Counted from the stretch's first letter, positions 51,491-61,219 are shown. The stretch: DNA of 64,000 nt from Ga0077560 sp046330395 (GCA_046330395.1 JAXLSS010000001.1:248001-312000); one strand, 5' to 3'. Made by a program: numbers and translations. The notes: generated by a model from the sequence alone, not told the origin.

Positions 51491-53810
51491 TCAGGTGGGC
51501 AGCGGCACCGGCTCCTGGGTGCCGGTGGAGGTGAACCGCCGCGGCGGGCGGGGCCGGCCGATGTGGTAGCCCTGCAGCAGGTCGCAGCCCATCTCGGTGA
51601 GCGCGGTGGCCTGGTCGGGCGACTCCACGCCCTCGGCCACCACGGTGAGGCCCAGGTCGTGCGACAGGCGGATCAGGCCCGCCACCAGCGCCGCCTCCCG
51701 CGGCTGGTTCATGGCCGCCACGAACGAGCGGTCGATCTTGAGCTCGTCCACCGGCAGTTCGCGCAGGGTGGCCAGCGGACCGGAGCCGGTGCCGAAGTCG
51801 TCCAGCGACACCCGCACGCCCATGTCGCGCACCCGCTGCAGGTTGTGCAGGCCGTCGCCGGCGGCCACCAGGGCGTTCTCGGTGACCTCCACGGTGAGGC
51901 GGCGCGGATCGGCGCCATGGCGGGTGATGGCCGCCTCGATGCGCTGCGGCAGGGCCGCGTCGCGCAGGTCGAGGCTGCTGAGGTTGACCGACACCACCAG
52001 ATCGGACGCGCCGTCGTCCATGCGCTCCAGGTCGGCCAGGGCCATGTCCAGCACCTGGTCGGTGAGCCGCAGCATCAGGTCGCTGTCCTCACACACCGGC
52101 AGGAAGGCCCCCGGGGCCAGCAGGCCGCGCTGCGGGTGCTTCCAGCGCACCAGCGCCTCCACCGCCATCACCCGTCCGCCGGGCGTGCCCTGGGGCTGGT
52201 AGTGCACCTCCAGCTCGCGGCCGGACATGGCGCGGCGCAGCTCGTGGCGCAGCATCAGGCGCTCCGGCCGCCGCCCATCCAGCGACGGCTCGTACACCGC
52301 CCAGCGCGCGCTGGTGCGCTTGGCGTGGTACATGGCCACGTCCGCGGCGTGCACCAGCTCGTCGGCGTCGGAACCGTGGCGCGGGCCGAACGCGATGCCG
52401 ATGCTGGCGCCCACCGACACCTCGGTGTGCTCCACGTTGAAGGGCTGGTTGATGGCATCCAGCAGCCGGTTGGCCATCTCCGCCGCGGACGGGGTGCCGC
52501 CCTCCGGAAGGGCCACCGCGAACTCGTCCCCGGCCAGGCGCGCAACCAGCGTCCCGAACGTCACGCTGCCCCGCAGGCGGCCCGCCAGGTCGCGCAGCAC
52601 CTGGTCGCCCACGCGGTGGCCGAACGTGTCGTTGAGGGCCTTGAACCCGTTGAGGTCGAGGATCAGCAGGGACACCGGGAACCCGTTCACCAGCAGCGAG
52701 CGCAGCCGGTCGAACAGCGCGGTGCGGTTGGGCAGCCCGGTGAGGGCGTCGTGGCGGGCGGCGTGCTCATGCCGCGCCAGGCTCAGCTCCAGCGCCGAGC
52801 GCACGGCGTGCTGCTCGGTGACATCACGCAGCAGCACGAGGCCACCCGGTGCCGCGCCCCGCAGGCCCCCGGTGCGGGCCGACACGGTCCGGGCGGGCGT
52901 GGCGGTGCCGGCCGTGAACTCCCATGCGCCCTCGCGCTCCTCGTCGCCCCAGCCGGGCACCAGCGCATCCACGCGTGCGCCGATGGCGGCCGCGGGGGTG
53001 GTGCCCAGCATCTCGGCCGCGGCCGGGTTGAGGTCCACCACGCGCTGATGCTCGTCGATCACGATGACGCCGTCGCTCATGGACTCCAGCACGGTGTCGC
53101 GGGCCACCGGCAGCAGCCCCACGTCCACGTTGAGCTTGTGCACCCATCGGATGCCGACGGCCAGCACCAGCGCCCCGGGCACGGTGGCAGATGGGGTGAG
53201 GTCGTTGCCGCCGAAGGCGCAACTGGGTGGCGAACAGGATGAGGTTCACGGCCAGGGGCGCCGCGAAGGCCACCACGGCCACCGCGACGGCCAGGGGCCG
53301 CTGTCGTGGGATGCGCCACACGATGTGCGCGATGCCCGCCAGCGCCCAGAGGATCAGCACGTTCGACCAGAACAGGTGCAGCACCAGCAGCTCGCCCGGG
53401 CTGCCGGTCACCGGGCCGGGGCCATCCGGGATGGTGAGCTCGCGGAAGTACGGGCCCGGCGCGTGGCTGAACATGGCCAGGCCGGCGCTGGCCACCCCGG
53501 GCACCGCCAGCATCCACGCCACCGATGCGGGCACGCGCCAAGGCCAGGCGGTGCGACTGATGATGGCGCGCCACAGCGCGTACACCGTGGTGCAGATGCA
53601 CAGGAACGTCAGGCCCACCGTGGCGCGCTTGAGGTCGTGCGAGTCGCTGTTGATCTGCACGGCGTTGCTGAGGCTCCAGCCCGCCACCGCGGCGCACATC
53701 AGCGCGAGCCACCGGGCGCCGGGCTCGCCGCGCATGCGCAGCAGCATGGCGACCAGGGAGGCGGCCAGCAGCGATGTGAGACCCAGAAGGGTCGTGATGA
53801 GGGGGGTCAC
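51491..53810 (-). CDS. Membrane N7TM-PAS-GGDEF-EAL cyclic-di-GMP protein, one frameshift
   Basis: The GTG at 53810 (TPLITTLLGLTSLLAASLVA) has GGAG at good spacing. Residues ~1-225 form seven transmembrane helices of the histidine-kinase N7TM type (LALMCAAVAGWSLSNAV, LFWSNVLILWALAGIAHIVW). The frame breaks at about 53221, after NLILFATQ and before CAFGGNDLTPSATVPGALVL. Then come PAS (VLESMSDGVIVIDEHQRVVD), GGDEF (RHDALTGLPNRTALFDRL, with the catalytic motif altered to RLAGDEFAVAL) and EAL (MAVEALVRWKHP, VTENALVAA, SLDDFGTGSGPL, DELKIDRSFV, VVAEGVES). AGDEF rather than GGDEF lets cyclase activity persist in some enzymes, while the EAL site appears intact. It is probably a phosphodiesterase or bifunctional switch. 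Confidence 0.85.
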
Positions 53811-53995
53811 GTCATCACTCCGGGCTCGCACAAAAGCGCGTGGCGAAGCCGTTGGCAACTGGACCGTCAGCCAGTCCTCACGCCGAACCTGCATGAAGAT
53901 CATGGTCACATCGGGCGTGCGGGTCGCCCGGGCCACGCCCTGATCGGCCTCGCCGGGCCCCCCGGGCAGAGGCGGCCCGGCGGGGGGTCGCGCGG

Positions 53996-56148
53996 TCAGG
54001 CGTTCTCGGGCGCCGCCGTGGGTGCGGGGGCCAGGCGTGCGAGGCGCAGGGCGTTCCGCACCCACTCGGGCATCCACCAGTTGGCGTCGCCCAGCAGCCG
54101 CATCACGGCCGGCACCAGCAGGGCGCGGATGACCGTGGCGTCCAGGATGATGCCGGCCGCCAGGCCGATGGCCATGGGCTTCACCTCGTATCCCGGGCTG
54201 GTGGAGAGCACCACGAAGGACAGCATCAGCACCAGGGCCCCGCTGGTGACCAGTTTGCCGGTGCGGGCGAGGCCCAGTTCGATCGCCCGGTCGGTGGAGC
54301 CGGTCTCGTCGTAGGCCTCCCGCATGCGGGACAGCATGAACACCTCGTAGTCCATGGAGAGCCCGAACAGGAAGGCGAAGATCATCACGGGGATCCATGC
54401 GATCACCGACTGCGTGGCGGAGATGCCCCACAGCGCCGAGCCGTGACCCTGCTGGAAGATCAGCACCACCACGCCGAACGCGGCGCCCAGCGACAGCAGG
54501 TTGAGGAACACCGCCTTGAACGCCAGCACCGGCGAGCGGAAGGCGCGGGTGAGCAGGACCATCGTGAGCAGCAGCACGACGGCCACCACGTAGGGGAAGC
54601 TGCCGAACAGTGCGTGCAGGAAGTCGCGGTCCACGGCCGCCACCCCGGTGACGATGCCGCCCGTGCCCACCAGCGCGGCCTTGGTGCGGTCGATGGTGCC
54701 CTGGATACCGGGCGCCGCGCCGTCGATGGTGGCGAAGGCCTCCACCAGGAGTTCGGCCCCGTGCACCAGTCGGGGGCCACCGCCGCGCCGGCCACGCCGG
54801 GCACGGCACGCACCCGTGCGGCGATGGGCACCGGGTCGGCGCCGTGCTCCACCAGCACGTCCAGCGGCTTCATCACCCCGGGGCTGATGCCGGCGTCGGC
54901 CAGCATCCGGCGGCCGGCGATGGCCGTGCCGGTGCCCGGGAAGTTCTTCATCTGCGCCTCGTTGGCGTTGAGCTGCGTGCCCAGCACTGCCAGCGAGCCC
55001 ACGATGACCAGGCCCACGATGGCCACCGGCACCGGCCGCCGCAGCACCAGACGCGCCCAGCGGCCCCACGCGCCGTCCTCCGGGTGGCCCCGGTCGATGA
55101 ACCGGCGGGGCATCACGCGCACGCTGTTGATGCGGGGTCCCACCACCGCCAGCATGGCCGGCAGCAGCGTCAGCGAGGCGATCACCGAGACGATGGGGAT
55201 GAGCATCCCGCCGATGCCCATGGAGCGCAGCAGCGGCAGCGGCAGCGCGATCATGGCCAGCAGGCCCACCGCCACCGTCGATCCCGAGATGATCACCGAG
55301 TGGCCGGCGTGGGTCACGGTGGCCGCCAGCGCGGCCTCGGGGTCGCTGCCCTCACGCAGTTCGTCGCGGAAGCGGAAGATCATCAGCAGCGCGTAGTCGA
55401 TGGCCACGCCCAGGCCCACCAGGGCGATGAGGAACTGCACGATGATGGAGACGTCGGTGAAGTAGGTGAGGATCCAGACCAGCGTGAACGTGTTGAGGAT
55501 CGACGCCACGGCCACCACGATCGGCATCAGCACCGCCGGCAGCGTCCCGAACACGAACAGCAGGATCACCAGCGCGCCCAGCCCGCCGATGAGGGATTCG
55601 GCCAGCGCGCTCGACCCCCCGGACCCACCGGTGGTGGCCTCGTCCAGCGGGTCGTGGCCGGTCACGTTCACCGTGGTCCCCGCGGGCAGCCCCCGGGCCG
55701 CGGCCGCGCGCATCACCTCGGCGCCGCTCTTGCGGTCCAGGCCCGCTGGCCCCGGCGGGTAGACCTCCTGGAAGGTCGTGTGCCGGTCCCTGGAGACGTA
55801 CATGAGGGAGCCGGTGGAGAAGTAGGAGGTGGTGCGCGCTCCGGGCATCGTGGCGGCCGCGCGTCGCATCCCCCTGGCGATCGCGTCGCTGGTGGTGGCG
55901 TCGCCTGCAGTGTGGAACACCACCACGTTCGGGGCCCGCACGCCCACGCCGAACCCCTGGAGGGCGCGCTGGCTTGCCTGGTAGGCGGGTCGACCCGGCA
56001 CCGACAGGCTCTGATACCAGCGGTTCGACAGCTGCCCTGCGGCGACACCCCCGATCACCGTCAGCACCAGCCAGACGCCGATCACCCACCAGCGTCGCCG
56101 TGCCGTGAAGTGCGCCAGCCCCGCCAGCCGCGTCGTCCGACGTTCCAT
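53996..56148 (-). CDS. MMPL/RND-family transporter, one frameshift
   Basis: About 717 codons from the ATG at 56148 (MERRTTRLAGLAHFTARRRW). Helix 1 (WVIGVWLVLTVIGGVAAGQL), the first periplasmic loop, and helices 2-6 with GLGVAIDYALLMIFRFRDEL follow. The second half has GLSMDYEVFMLSRMREAYDE and the same proton-relay DY pairs. The frame changes at about 54773, where AVAP should continue RLVHGAELLVEAFATID; one missing C in a run of five explains it. Such proteins export lipids, siderophore precursors or drugs. It is unrelated in detail to the MMPL gene at 37.1-39.2 kb. No regulator is adjacent, but imperfect dyads (GCGCACCG-TC-CGGTGTGC at 56171) lie upstream. Confidence 0.87.
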
Positions 56149-56372
56149 TGCGTTCCTCTCGGCAGATGCCGCGCACCGTCCGGTGTGCGACTCGCGTCTT
56201 CTCGAGGGTCACGGGCGCCGGGTGGGCGAGGGCGGCGGTCGAGCCGGCACGGCGCCCCACGCACCGTGCCGGTGCCGGAGTCAGGTCGTGCGCAGGTCTG
56301 CGATGCGGCGAACGTACCACCACCGGGGTTTCGGCGCTCGTTTCCCGGCGGTCGGTCGGTCCCTCGGGGCTC

Positions 56373-56822
56373 CTAGCCGGGCGTCCGCGCCCCGAGCTTC
56401 TCCGCGAACTCCACGATCAGCCCCTCCGGCCCGCGCAGGTAACACAGGCGGTACATGTCGCCGTAGTCCTGCACGTCGCCCACCGTGTCGAAGCCGTCGC
56501 CGCGCAGACGGGCCACCAGCCCGTCGATGTCGTCCACCTCGATGCAGATGTGGCGCATGCCCGGCCGGTTGGGCGGGGCGGGGCTCGCGGCCTCGCCGTC
56601 CACGGGCGACAGGTACTGGATCAGCTCGAGCGAGCCGGTGCCGTCCGGGGTCCGGACGAACTCCATCCGCACCCGCACGCCGTCCAGCCCGTTGATCCGG
56701 TCCACCACCACGTCGTCCTCCAGCGTCATCGCGCCCTGGCGTTCGAAGCCAAGGGACCGGAAGAACGCGCTGGCGGCGTCCAGGTCCTCCACGATCACGC
56801 CCACATGGTCGAAACGCAGCAT
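56373..56822 (-). CDS. VOC-superfamily protein (glyoxalase/epimerase-like)
   Basis: 149 residues from the ATG at 56822 (MLRFDHVGVIVEDLDAASAF). The fold is complete: His in RFDHVGVIVEDL, Glu in SLELIQYLSP, His in MRHICIEVDDIDGLVARLRG, and Glu in EGLIVEFAEKLG give the four metal ligands in the right places. This is typical of glyoxalase I, methylmalonyl-CoA epimerase and related dioxygenase-like enzymes. The substrate cannot be chosen from the sequence. It is divergent from the GST-like gene, with about 126 bases between the starts. Confidence 0.85.
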   Translation of the reverse strand: MLRFDHVGVIVEDLDAASAFFRSLGFERQGAMTLEDDVVVDRINGLDGVRVRMEFVRTPDGTGSLELIQYLSPVDGEAASPAPPNRPGMRHICIEVDDIDGLVARLRGDGFDTVGDVQDYGDMYRLCYLRGPEGLIVEFAEKLGARTPG

Positions 56823-56948
56823 TCGTCCACCCCCGTTCGCGCATCTCGCGTCACCACAATGCATACCCGACGGCGTCGCATCGACACACCCCCGGGCCGG
56901 CCGCGATGATCCGGCGGCCGACGGAAACCGATGAGGGCGGAGGCAACG

Positions 56949-57638
56949 ATGGTGGAGCTGTTCCAGATCACCGGCAGTTCGTCGTTCGCGGTGCGGTGCG
57001 CGCTGGAGGAGATCGGCGAGCCCTACCGCGTGGTGGACGTGGTGCCCTTCCAACGCGAGGCCACCCCGGCACTGGGGGCGGCCAACCCGTGGCGGCGCGT
57101 GCCCACGCTGGTGCACGGCGAGGCCCGGGTGTACGAGATCGGCGCATGCCTGCTGTACCTGGCCGAGCGGTTCCCGGCCGCGGGGTTGCAGCCGCCCGTG
57201 GGGGACCCCGCGCGAGGTGACTACCTGCGGTGGCTGGTGTGGCTGTCCGACACGTTCCGGCCGCTGTGGGAGCGCATCATGGCGCCCCGCTTCTTCACCA
57301 CCGACGCCGACACGTCGGGCGTGCACGCCAAGGGCATGGAGGAGCTGGCGCAGGTGGGCGAGGTGCTGGAGGCGGAGCTGGCCGGCCGCGAATGGTGCGC
57401 CGGTGGGCGCTACACGGTGGCCGACATCTACCTGTACATGCTGGTCGGGTGGCAGCACTACATGCCGGGCCTGCGCATCGGCGGTGACGCGGTGGCCTCC
57501 CACTACGCCCGGGTCGGCTCGCGGCCGGCGATCGCCCGCACCCGCGACCTGGACGACCTGGACGAGCGCCAGCTGCGGCGCCACCCGGAACTGCGCGGCG
57601 GCGTTGCCATGGACGCCCCGGTGGTGAAGTTCGACTGA
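56949..57638 (+). CDS. Glutathione S-transferase-like protein
   Basis: 229 residues from the ATG at 56949, with GGAGG five bases upstream. The thioredoxin-fold N-domain reads MVELFQITGSSSFAVRCALE, then NPWRRVPTLVHGEARVYEIG with the cis-Pro (VPTL) and acidic residue that hold a gamma-glutamyl group. The helical C-domain has YTVADIYLYMLVGWQHYMPG, the N-capping motif of the family. A Ser-rich active site (GSSSF) suggests a Ser-type GST. Actinomycetota generally lack glutathione, so the real thiol may be mycothiol or another, or the protein may have a non-catalytic role. Confidence 0.82.
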   Translation: MVELFQITGSSSFAVRCALEEIGEPYRVVDVVPFQREATPALGAANPWRRVPTLVHGEARVYEIGACLLYLAERFPAAGLQPPVGDPARGDYLRWLVWLSDTFRPLWERIMAPRFFTTDADTSGVHAKGMEELAQVGEVLEAELAGREWCAGGRYTVADIYLYMLVGWQHYMPGLRIGGDAVASHYARVGSRPAIARTRDLDDLDERQLRRHPELRGGVAMDAPVVKFD

Positions 57639-57754
57639 TCCGCGAGGCGCTTTGCGTGGGGCGGTGATCGGGCGGCTCGGTGCAACACTGGCCGGGTGCG
57701 CCCGCCCAATGGTCACCGTCCGCCCGGCCTTCGCGGCATGCCGGTGAACGCCTG

Positions 57755-58432
57755 ATGGGTGGGCTCGAGCCCAGCGTCGTGGTCGTGGAGGACGACGACG
57801 AGCTGCGCGGGCTGCTGGTGCTGGGGCTGCGCGCGGAGGGATTCGCGGTGTCCGGGCTCGTCACCGGGCACGACCTGCTGCAGCGCATCCAGCGGGGCCA
57901 CCCCGACCTCATCGTCCTCGACGTCGGGCTCCCCGACGCCGACGGCCGTGACGTCTGCCTCGCGGTGCGGGCCGCGGGCTGCGCCACACCCGTCCTGGTC
58001 CTCACCGCGCGCGATGCGCTGGAGGACCGCGTGACCGGGCTGGATGCCGGCGGGGACGACTACATGACCAAACCCTTCGAGATGGCCGAGCTGGCCGCCA
58101 GGGCGCGGGCCCTGCTGCGGCGTGCCGCGGGTGGTGGCGCGGCGCCACCGGAGGCGATGGTGCTCGACCCGGGGCGGCACGCGGTGGTGGTGGGCGACTC
58201 GGTGTGCGTGCTGACGCCCACCGAGTTCCGCGTGCTCGCGTTGCTGGTGGGGCGTGCCGGCGAGGCCGTGCGGCGGGGTGATCTGGTGCGGGCCGGCTGG
58301 CCGTACGGCGGCCTCGTGTCCGACAACGCGCTCGACGCGCTGATCGCCCGTCTGCGCCGCAAGCTGCGCGGCATGCCCGGCGCCGCGCCCGTGGTGACCG
58401 TCCACGGCGTCGGGTACCGGGTGGGGGACTGA
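57755..58432 (+). CDS. OmpR/PhoB-type response regulator
   Basis: 225 residues. The receiver domain has VVVVEDDDELRGLLVLG, phospho-acceptor D56 in LIVLDVGLPDADG, Thr in LVLTARDALEDR and Lys in YMTKPFEMAEL. The DNA-binding domain has VCVLTPTEFRVLALLVGRAG, then LDALIARLRRKLRG and VTVHGVGYRVGD. The histidine kinase gene begins five bases after its stop. Two direct repeats 11 bp apart upstream of the COG4705 gene at 59807 are probable binding sites, since OmpR-type regulators bind tandem half-sites at that spacing. Confidence 0.93.
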   Translation: MGGLEPSVVVVEDDDELRGLLVLGLRAEGFAVSGLVTGHDLLQRIQRGHPDLIVLDVGLPDADGRDVCLAVRAAGCATPVLVLTARDALEDRVTGLDAGGDDYMTKPFEMAELAARARALLRRAAGGGAAPPEAMVLDPGRHAVVVGDSVCVLTPTEFRVLALLVGRAGEAVRRGDLVRAGWPYGGLVSDNALDALIARLRRKLRGMPGAAPVVTVHGVGYRVGD

Positions 58433-58437
58433 CGCGG

Positions 58438-59754
58438 GTGCGGCGATGGGGCCTGCGCACGCGACTGGTGGTGGCCACCGTGGGGTCGCTGCTCGTGGTG
58501 GTCATCATGCTCACCGCCGCCTACAACCTCATCCTGGGCCGGTCGCTGCGCACCGACGCCACCAGCCTCGCGCAGGAACGCGCGGAGGCCCGGGCCCTGG
58601 CCGTGCAGGTGGAGGGCGCGCTCGGCACCCCGGAGCTGCGCCGGCTGGACCGGGGCGAGACCGAGCCGGTGTGGGTGGTTGCGCCCGACGGCCGGCTGCT
58701 GAGCGGGCCGGCCCCGGACGCGAACCTGACGGCGGCGATCCGGCGGACCGCTGACGGAGCCCCGCAATCGGCGGAGGGATACCGGCTGGCCTCCGTGCCC
58801 CTCACGCTGCGCGGTGTCCGCCGGGGAACGGTGGTGGCGTCGGTACGACTCGCACCGTTCACGCGCTCCGGGCGCACGGCACTGGTGGGCACCATTGCCC
58901 TGGGGCTCACCATCGCCGCGGCACTGGCCATCGCGGCGTGGCTGGCCCTGCGGGCGGCCCTGCGCCCCGTGGCCCGAATGACCGCCGACGCCGCCGCCTG
59001 GGGTGAGCACGACCTGGAGCGCCGCTTCGCGCTGGGACCGGCGCACGATGAGATCACCGGTCTGGCCGCCACCCTGGACGGCCTGCTCGGGCGACTCGCC
59101 GGGAGCATCAACCGTGAACGCCACCTCACCTCCGAGATCTCGCACGAATTGCGCACGCCCCTGGCGCGCGCCATGGCGCACGCGGAGCTGGGGCGCCGGG
59201 CGACCGCGGAGCCGGCGGCCCGGGAGGCGTTCGACGGCGTGCTGCGGGGCGGCCGCGAGGTGCAGCGCACCCTCGACGCCCTCCTGGCGGCCGCCAGGGC
59301 GGGGGGCAGCGGCGAGTCGTGCCTGGCCGGCGAGGCGGCGTCGCAGGCCCTCGGGGTGGCGGAGCGCGCCGGCCCCGCGGGTGTGACGGCCCGCGTGGAG
59401 GGCGGGGCCGGGGTACGGGTGGCGGTCGCCCGTGATGTCGTGGCGCGGGCCCTGGCGCCCATCCTGTCCAACGCCTTCCGCTATGCGGCGTCGGCGGTGA
59501 CCATCCGCATCGGGGCCGACCGCGACCATGTGACCTTCACGGTGGTCGACGACGGTCCGGGTATCGCCGCCGGCGAGGTGGAGGAGATCTTCCACCCGGG
59601 CCGGCGGGGAGTGGCCGGGGCCGGCGTGCCGGGGGGCAGCGGTCTGGGCCTCCCCCTGGCCCGGCGTCTGGCCCGCGCCGCGGGCGGCGATGTCGAGGCG
59701 GTGGCCGCCGCCGGAGGCGGGCACCTGGTGGTGCGGCTCCCACGCGCGCTCTGA
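58438..59754 (+). CDS. Sensor histidine kinase
   Basis: 438 residues from a GTG five bases after the regulator. Layout: transmembrane helix 1 (10-30), extracellular loop to about 145, transmembrane helix 2 (TIALGLTIAAALAIAAWLAL), HAMP, HisKA with H236 in TSEISHELRTPLARAMAH, and HATPase with N box ILSNAFRYAA, G1 VVDDGPGIAAGE and G2 GGSGLGLPLARRLA. All catalytic motifs are present. The outer loop is ~115 residues with no recognisable fold. Partner of the preceding regulator. Confidence 0.93.
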   Translation: MRRWGLRTRLVVATVGSLLVVVIMLTAAYNLILGRSLRTDATSLAQERAEARALAVQVEGALGTPELRRLDRGETEPVWVVAPDGRLLSGPAPDANLTAAIRRTADGAPQSAEGYRLASVPLTLRGVRRGTVVASVRLAPFTRSGRTALVGTIALGLTIAAALAIAAWLALRAALRPVARMTADAAAWGEHDLERRFALGPAHDEITGLAATLDGLLGRLAGSINRERHLTSEISHELRTPLARAMAHAELGRRATAEPAAREAFDGVLRGGREVQRTLDALLAAARAGGSGESCLAGEAASQALGVAERAGPAGVTARVEGGAGVRVAVARDVVARALAPILSNAFRYAASAVTIRIGADRDHVTFTVVDDGPGIAAGEVEEIFHPGRRGVAGAGVPGGSGLGLPLARRLARAAGGDVEAVAAAGGGHLVVRLPRAL

Positions 59755-59765
59755 CCCGCGGGGTC

Positions 59766-59784
59766 GTGTCAGGAGCGTGTCAGG
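59766..59784 (+). promoter_or_regulatory. Tandem GTGTCAGG repeats, likely response-regulator site
   Basis: GTGTCAGG occurs at 59766-59773 and again at 59777-59784, a centre-to-centre distance of 11 bp on the same strand. OmpR/PhoB regulators bind tandem direct half-sites at this spacing as head-to-tail dimers. It lies 22 bases before the COG4705 start and just after the kinase stop, so the pair encoded upstream may activate this gene. Confidence 0.55.
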
Positions 59785-59806
59785 TGGTTCCTGCAACCGT
59801 GGGTGC

Positions 59807-60703
59807 ATGACCACACTCACATCCTCCTCCACCGCCTCGGGACACGCGCCGCGCCTGCGCGAACTGCTCAACAAGGTGCCCGAGGTCACCGTCTACTTCT
59901 GGGTCATCAAGATCCTGTGCACCACGGTCGGCGAGACCGCCGCCGACTACATGAACGGCACCCTCGGTTTCGGGCTCACCAACACCACCCTCGTGATGGG
60001 CGCCGCCCTCATCGCGGCCCTGGTGGCGCAGTTCCGCACCCGGCGCTACGTGGCCGGCGTCTACTGGTCGGCGGTGGTGCTGATCAGCATCGTCGGCACC
60101 CTCATCACCGACAACCTCACCGACAACTTCGGCGTGTCGCTGGTGACCACCACGGCCGTCTTCGGCGCGGCCCTCGCGGCGACCTTCGGCGCGTGGTACG
60201 CCAGCGAGCGCACCCTCTCCATCCACTCCATCACCACGGTGCGCCGGGAGTGCTTCTACTGGCTCGCCATCCTGTTCACCTTCGCGCTGGGCACCGCGGC
60301 CGGCGACCTCACCGCCGAACGCCTTGCCGTGGGCTACCGCGATTCGGTGCTGGTGTTCCTCGGCGCGATCGCGGTGGTGACCGTCGCCCGGTTCCCCTTC
60401 CGGCTCAACGCCATCCTCGCCTTCTGGCTGGCCTACATCCTGACGCGGCCGCTGGGCGCGTCGATCGGGGACTACATGTCGCAGGCGCGTGCCGACGGCG
60501 GCCTGGGGCTGGGCACGACGCTCACCAGCGCCATCTTCCTGGCCGCGATCCTCGGCCTCGTCGTGTTCCTGGCCGTCACACGGCGCGACGCCACGGAGAA
60601 CCGCCCGGACGCCCTGTGTTCCGGCTGCGGCGGGCCGCTGACCCCCACGGGCGCGCATGATGGCCAGGTGCGCTGCCCGGTGTGCGCCACGGCCGTGGCG
60701 TAG
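59807..60703 (+). CDS. COG4705/DUF347-type membrane protein with C-terminal zinc ribbon
   Basis: 298 residues. Two similar halves each begin with the family motif: TVYFWVIKILCTTVGETAAD and, in the second half, CFYWLAILFTFALGTAAGDL. About eight to ten transmembrane helices follow, ending with AYILTRPLGASIGDYM. The C-terminal ~30 residues form a rubredoxin-like knuckle (LCSGCGGPLTP, then VRCPVCATA) with two C-x2-C pairs, which I do not know from this family. Members are often encoded next to two-component systems, and some have been linked to metal or acid response. Here the gene follows the kinase with a tandem-repeat promoter. Confidence 0.82.
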   Translation: MTTLTSSSTASGHAPRLRELLNKVPEVTVYFWVIKILCTTVGETAADYMNGTLGFGLTNTTLVMGAALIAALVAQFRTRRYVAGVYWSAVVLISIVGTLITDNLTDNFGVSLVTTTAVFGAALAATFGAWYASERTLSIHSITTVRRECFYWLAILFTFALGTAAGDLTAERLAVGYRDSVLVFLGAIAVVTVARFPFRLNAILAFWLAYILTRPLGASIGDYMSQARADGGLGLGTTLTSAIFLAAILGLVVFLAVTRRDATENRPDALCSGCGGPLTPTGAHDGQVRCPVCATAVA

Positions 60704-60762
60704 CCCTCGGCGGGTGGTCTCCGTCTCCCGAGCCGGGGACGGAGACCACGCCGGCGGTCGTC

Positions 60763-61182
60763 CTACGACCCGCAGCACCCCGTGGTGTCCGCGGGGACGG
60801 CATCGAACAGCCCGCAGACGTCCAGCGTGTCGCACGAGCACCCCCGCGCGGTGAGCAGCCAGGCGCGCATGGCCTGCGCGCGGGCGATGAGCGCGTCGAT
60901 CTCCGGCAGCTTGCGGTCGGCCAGTTCGCGCAGCGCCGCGTGGGCTGCGCTGTCGGCATCGGCGCCCAGCAGCGCCCGCGTCTCGTCCAGGCTGAAGCCG
61001 GCGCGTTTGGCCACGTCGATCACACCCAGCCGTCGCACGGTCTCGTGCGTGTACCGGCGCTGGCCGCTCTGCCGCGGCGGTGCCGGCAGCACGCCGACGC
61101 GCTCGTAGAAGCGGATCGCGGAGGCGTTCACGCCCGCCTGGCGGGCGACCTCGCCGATGGTGAGGACGGCGGCATCGGACAT
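60763..61182 (-). CDS. MerR-family regulator with C-terminal Cys cluster
   Basis: 139 residues from the ATG at 61182 (MSDAAVLTIGEVARQAGVNA). The MerR HTH (SAIRFYERVGVLPAPPRQSG, RRYTHETVRRLGVIDVAKRA) and dimerisation helix (GFSLDETRALLGADADS) are complete. The C-terminus has Cys in C-x-C-x5-C (RGCSCDTLDVCGLFD) and a final Cys pair (TTGCCGS). Such Cys sets ligate metal ions or an iron-sulphur cluster in MerR proteins, so the inducer is metal or oxidative stress. The Cys spacing is not exactly the SoxR pattern (C-x2-C-x-C-x5-C). It faces a 20-bp palindrome and a divergently transcribed small membrane protein. Confidence 0.85.
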   Translation of the reverse strand: MSDAAVLTIGEVARQAGVNASAIRFYERVGVLPAPPRQSGQRRYTHETVRRLGVIDVAKRAGFSLDETRALLGADADSAAHAALRELADRKLPEIDALIARAQAMRAWLLTARGCSCDTLDVCGLFDAVPADTTGCCGS

Positions 61183-61199
61183 CGTGGTGGCATCCCTTG

Positions 61200-61219
61200 A
61201 CTTGAACCCGGGTTCAAGT
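61200..61219. promoter_or_regulatory. 20-bp perfect palindrome, MerR-type operator
   Basis: ACTTGAACCCGGGTTCAAGT is an exact palindrome located 17 bases upstream of the MerR start and ~95 bases upstream of the divergent membrane-protein gene. MerR proteins bind such dyads in the long spacer between -35 and -10. Here a TTGACT box overlaps the left edge (61197-61202), and TTGAAC reads on the other strand, so both directions could be controlled. Confidence 0.75.

Noticed and set aside
53811..53995. A c-di-GMP riboswitch before the GGDEF-EAL gene
   Set aside because: The conserved core sequences of the GEMM-I riboswitch are not present on the minus strand. I see only an ordinary spacer.
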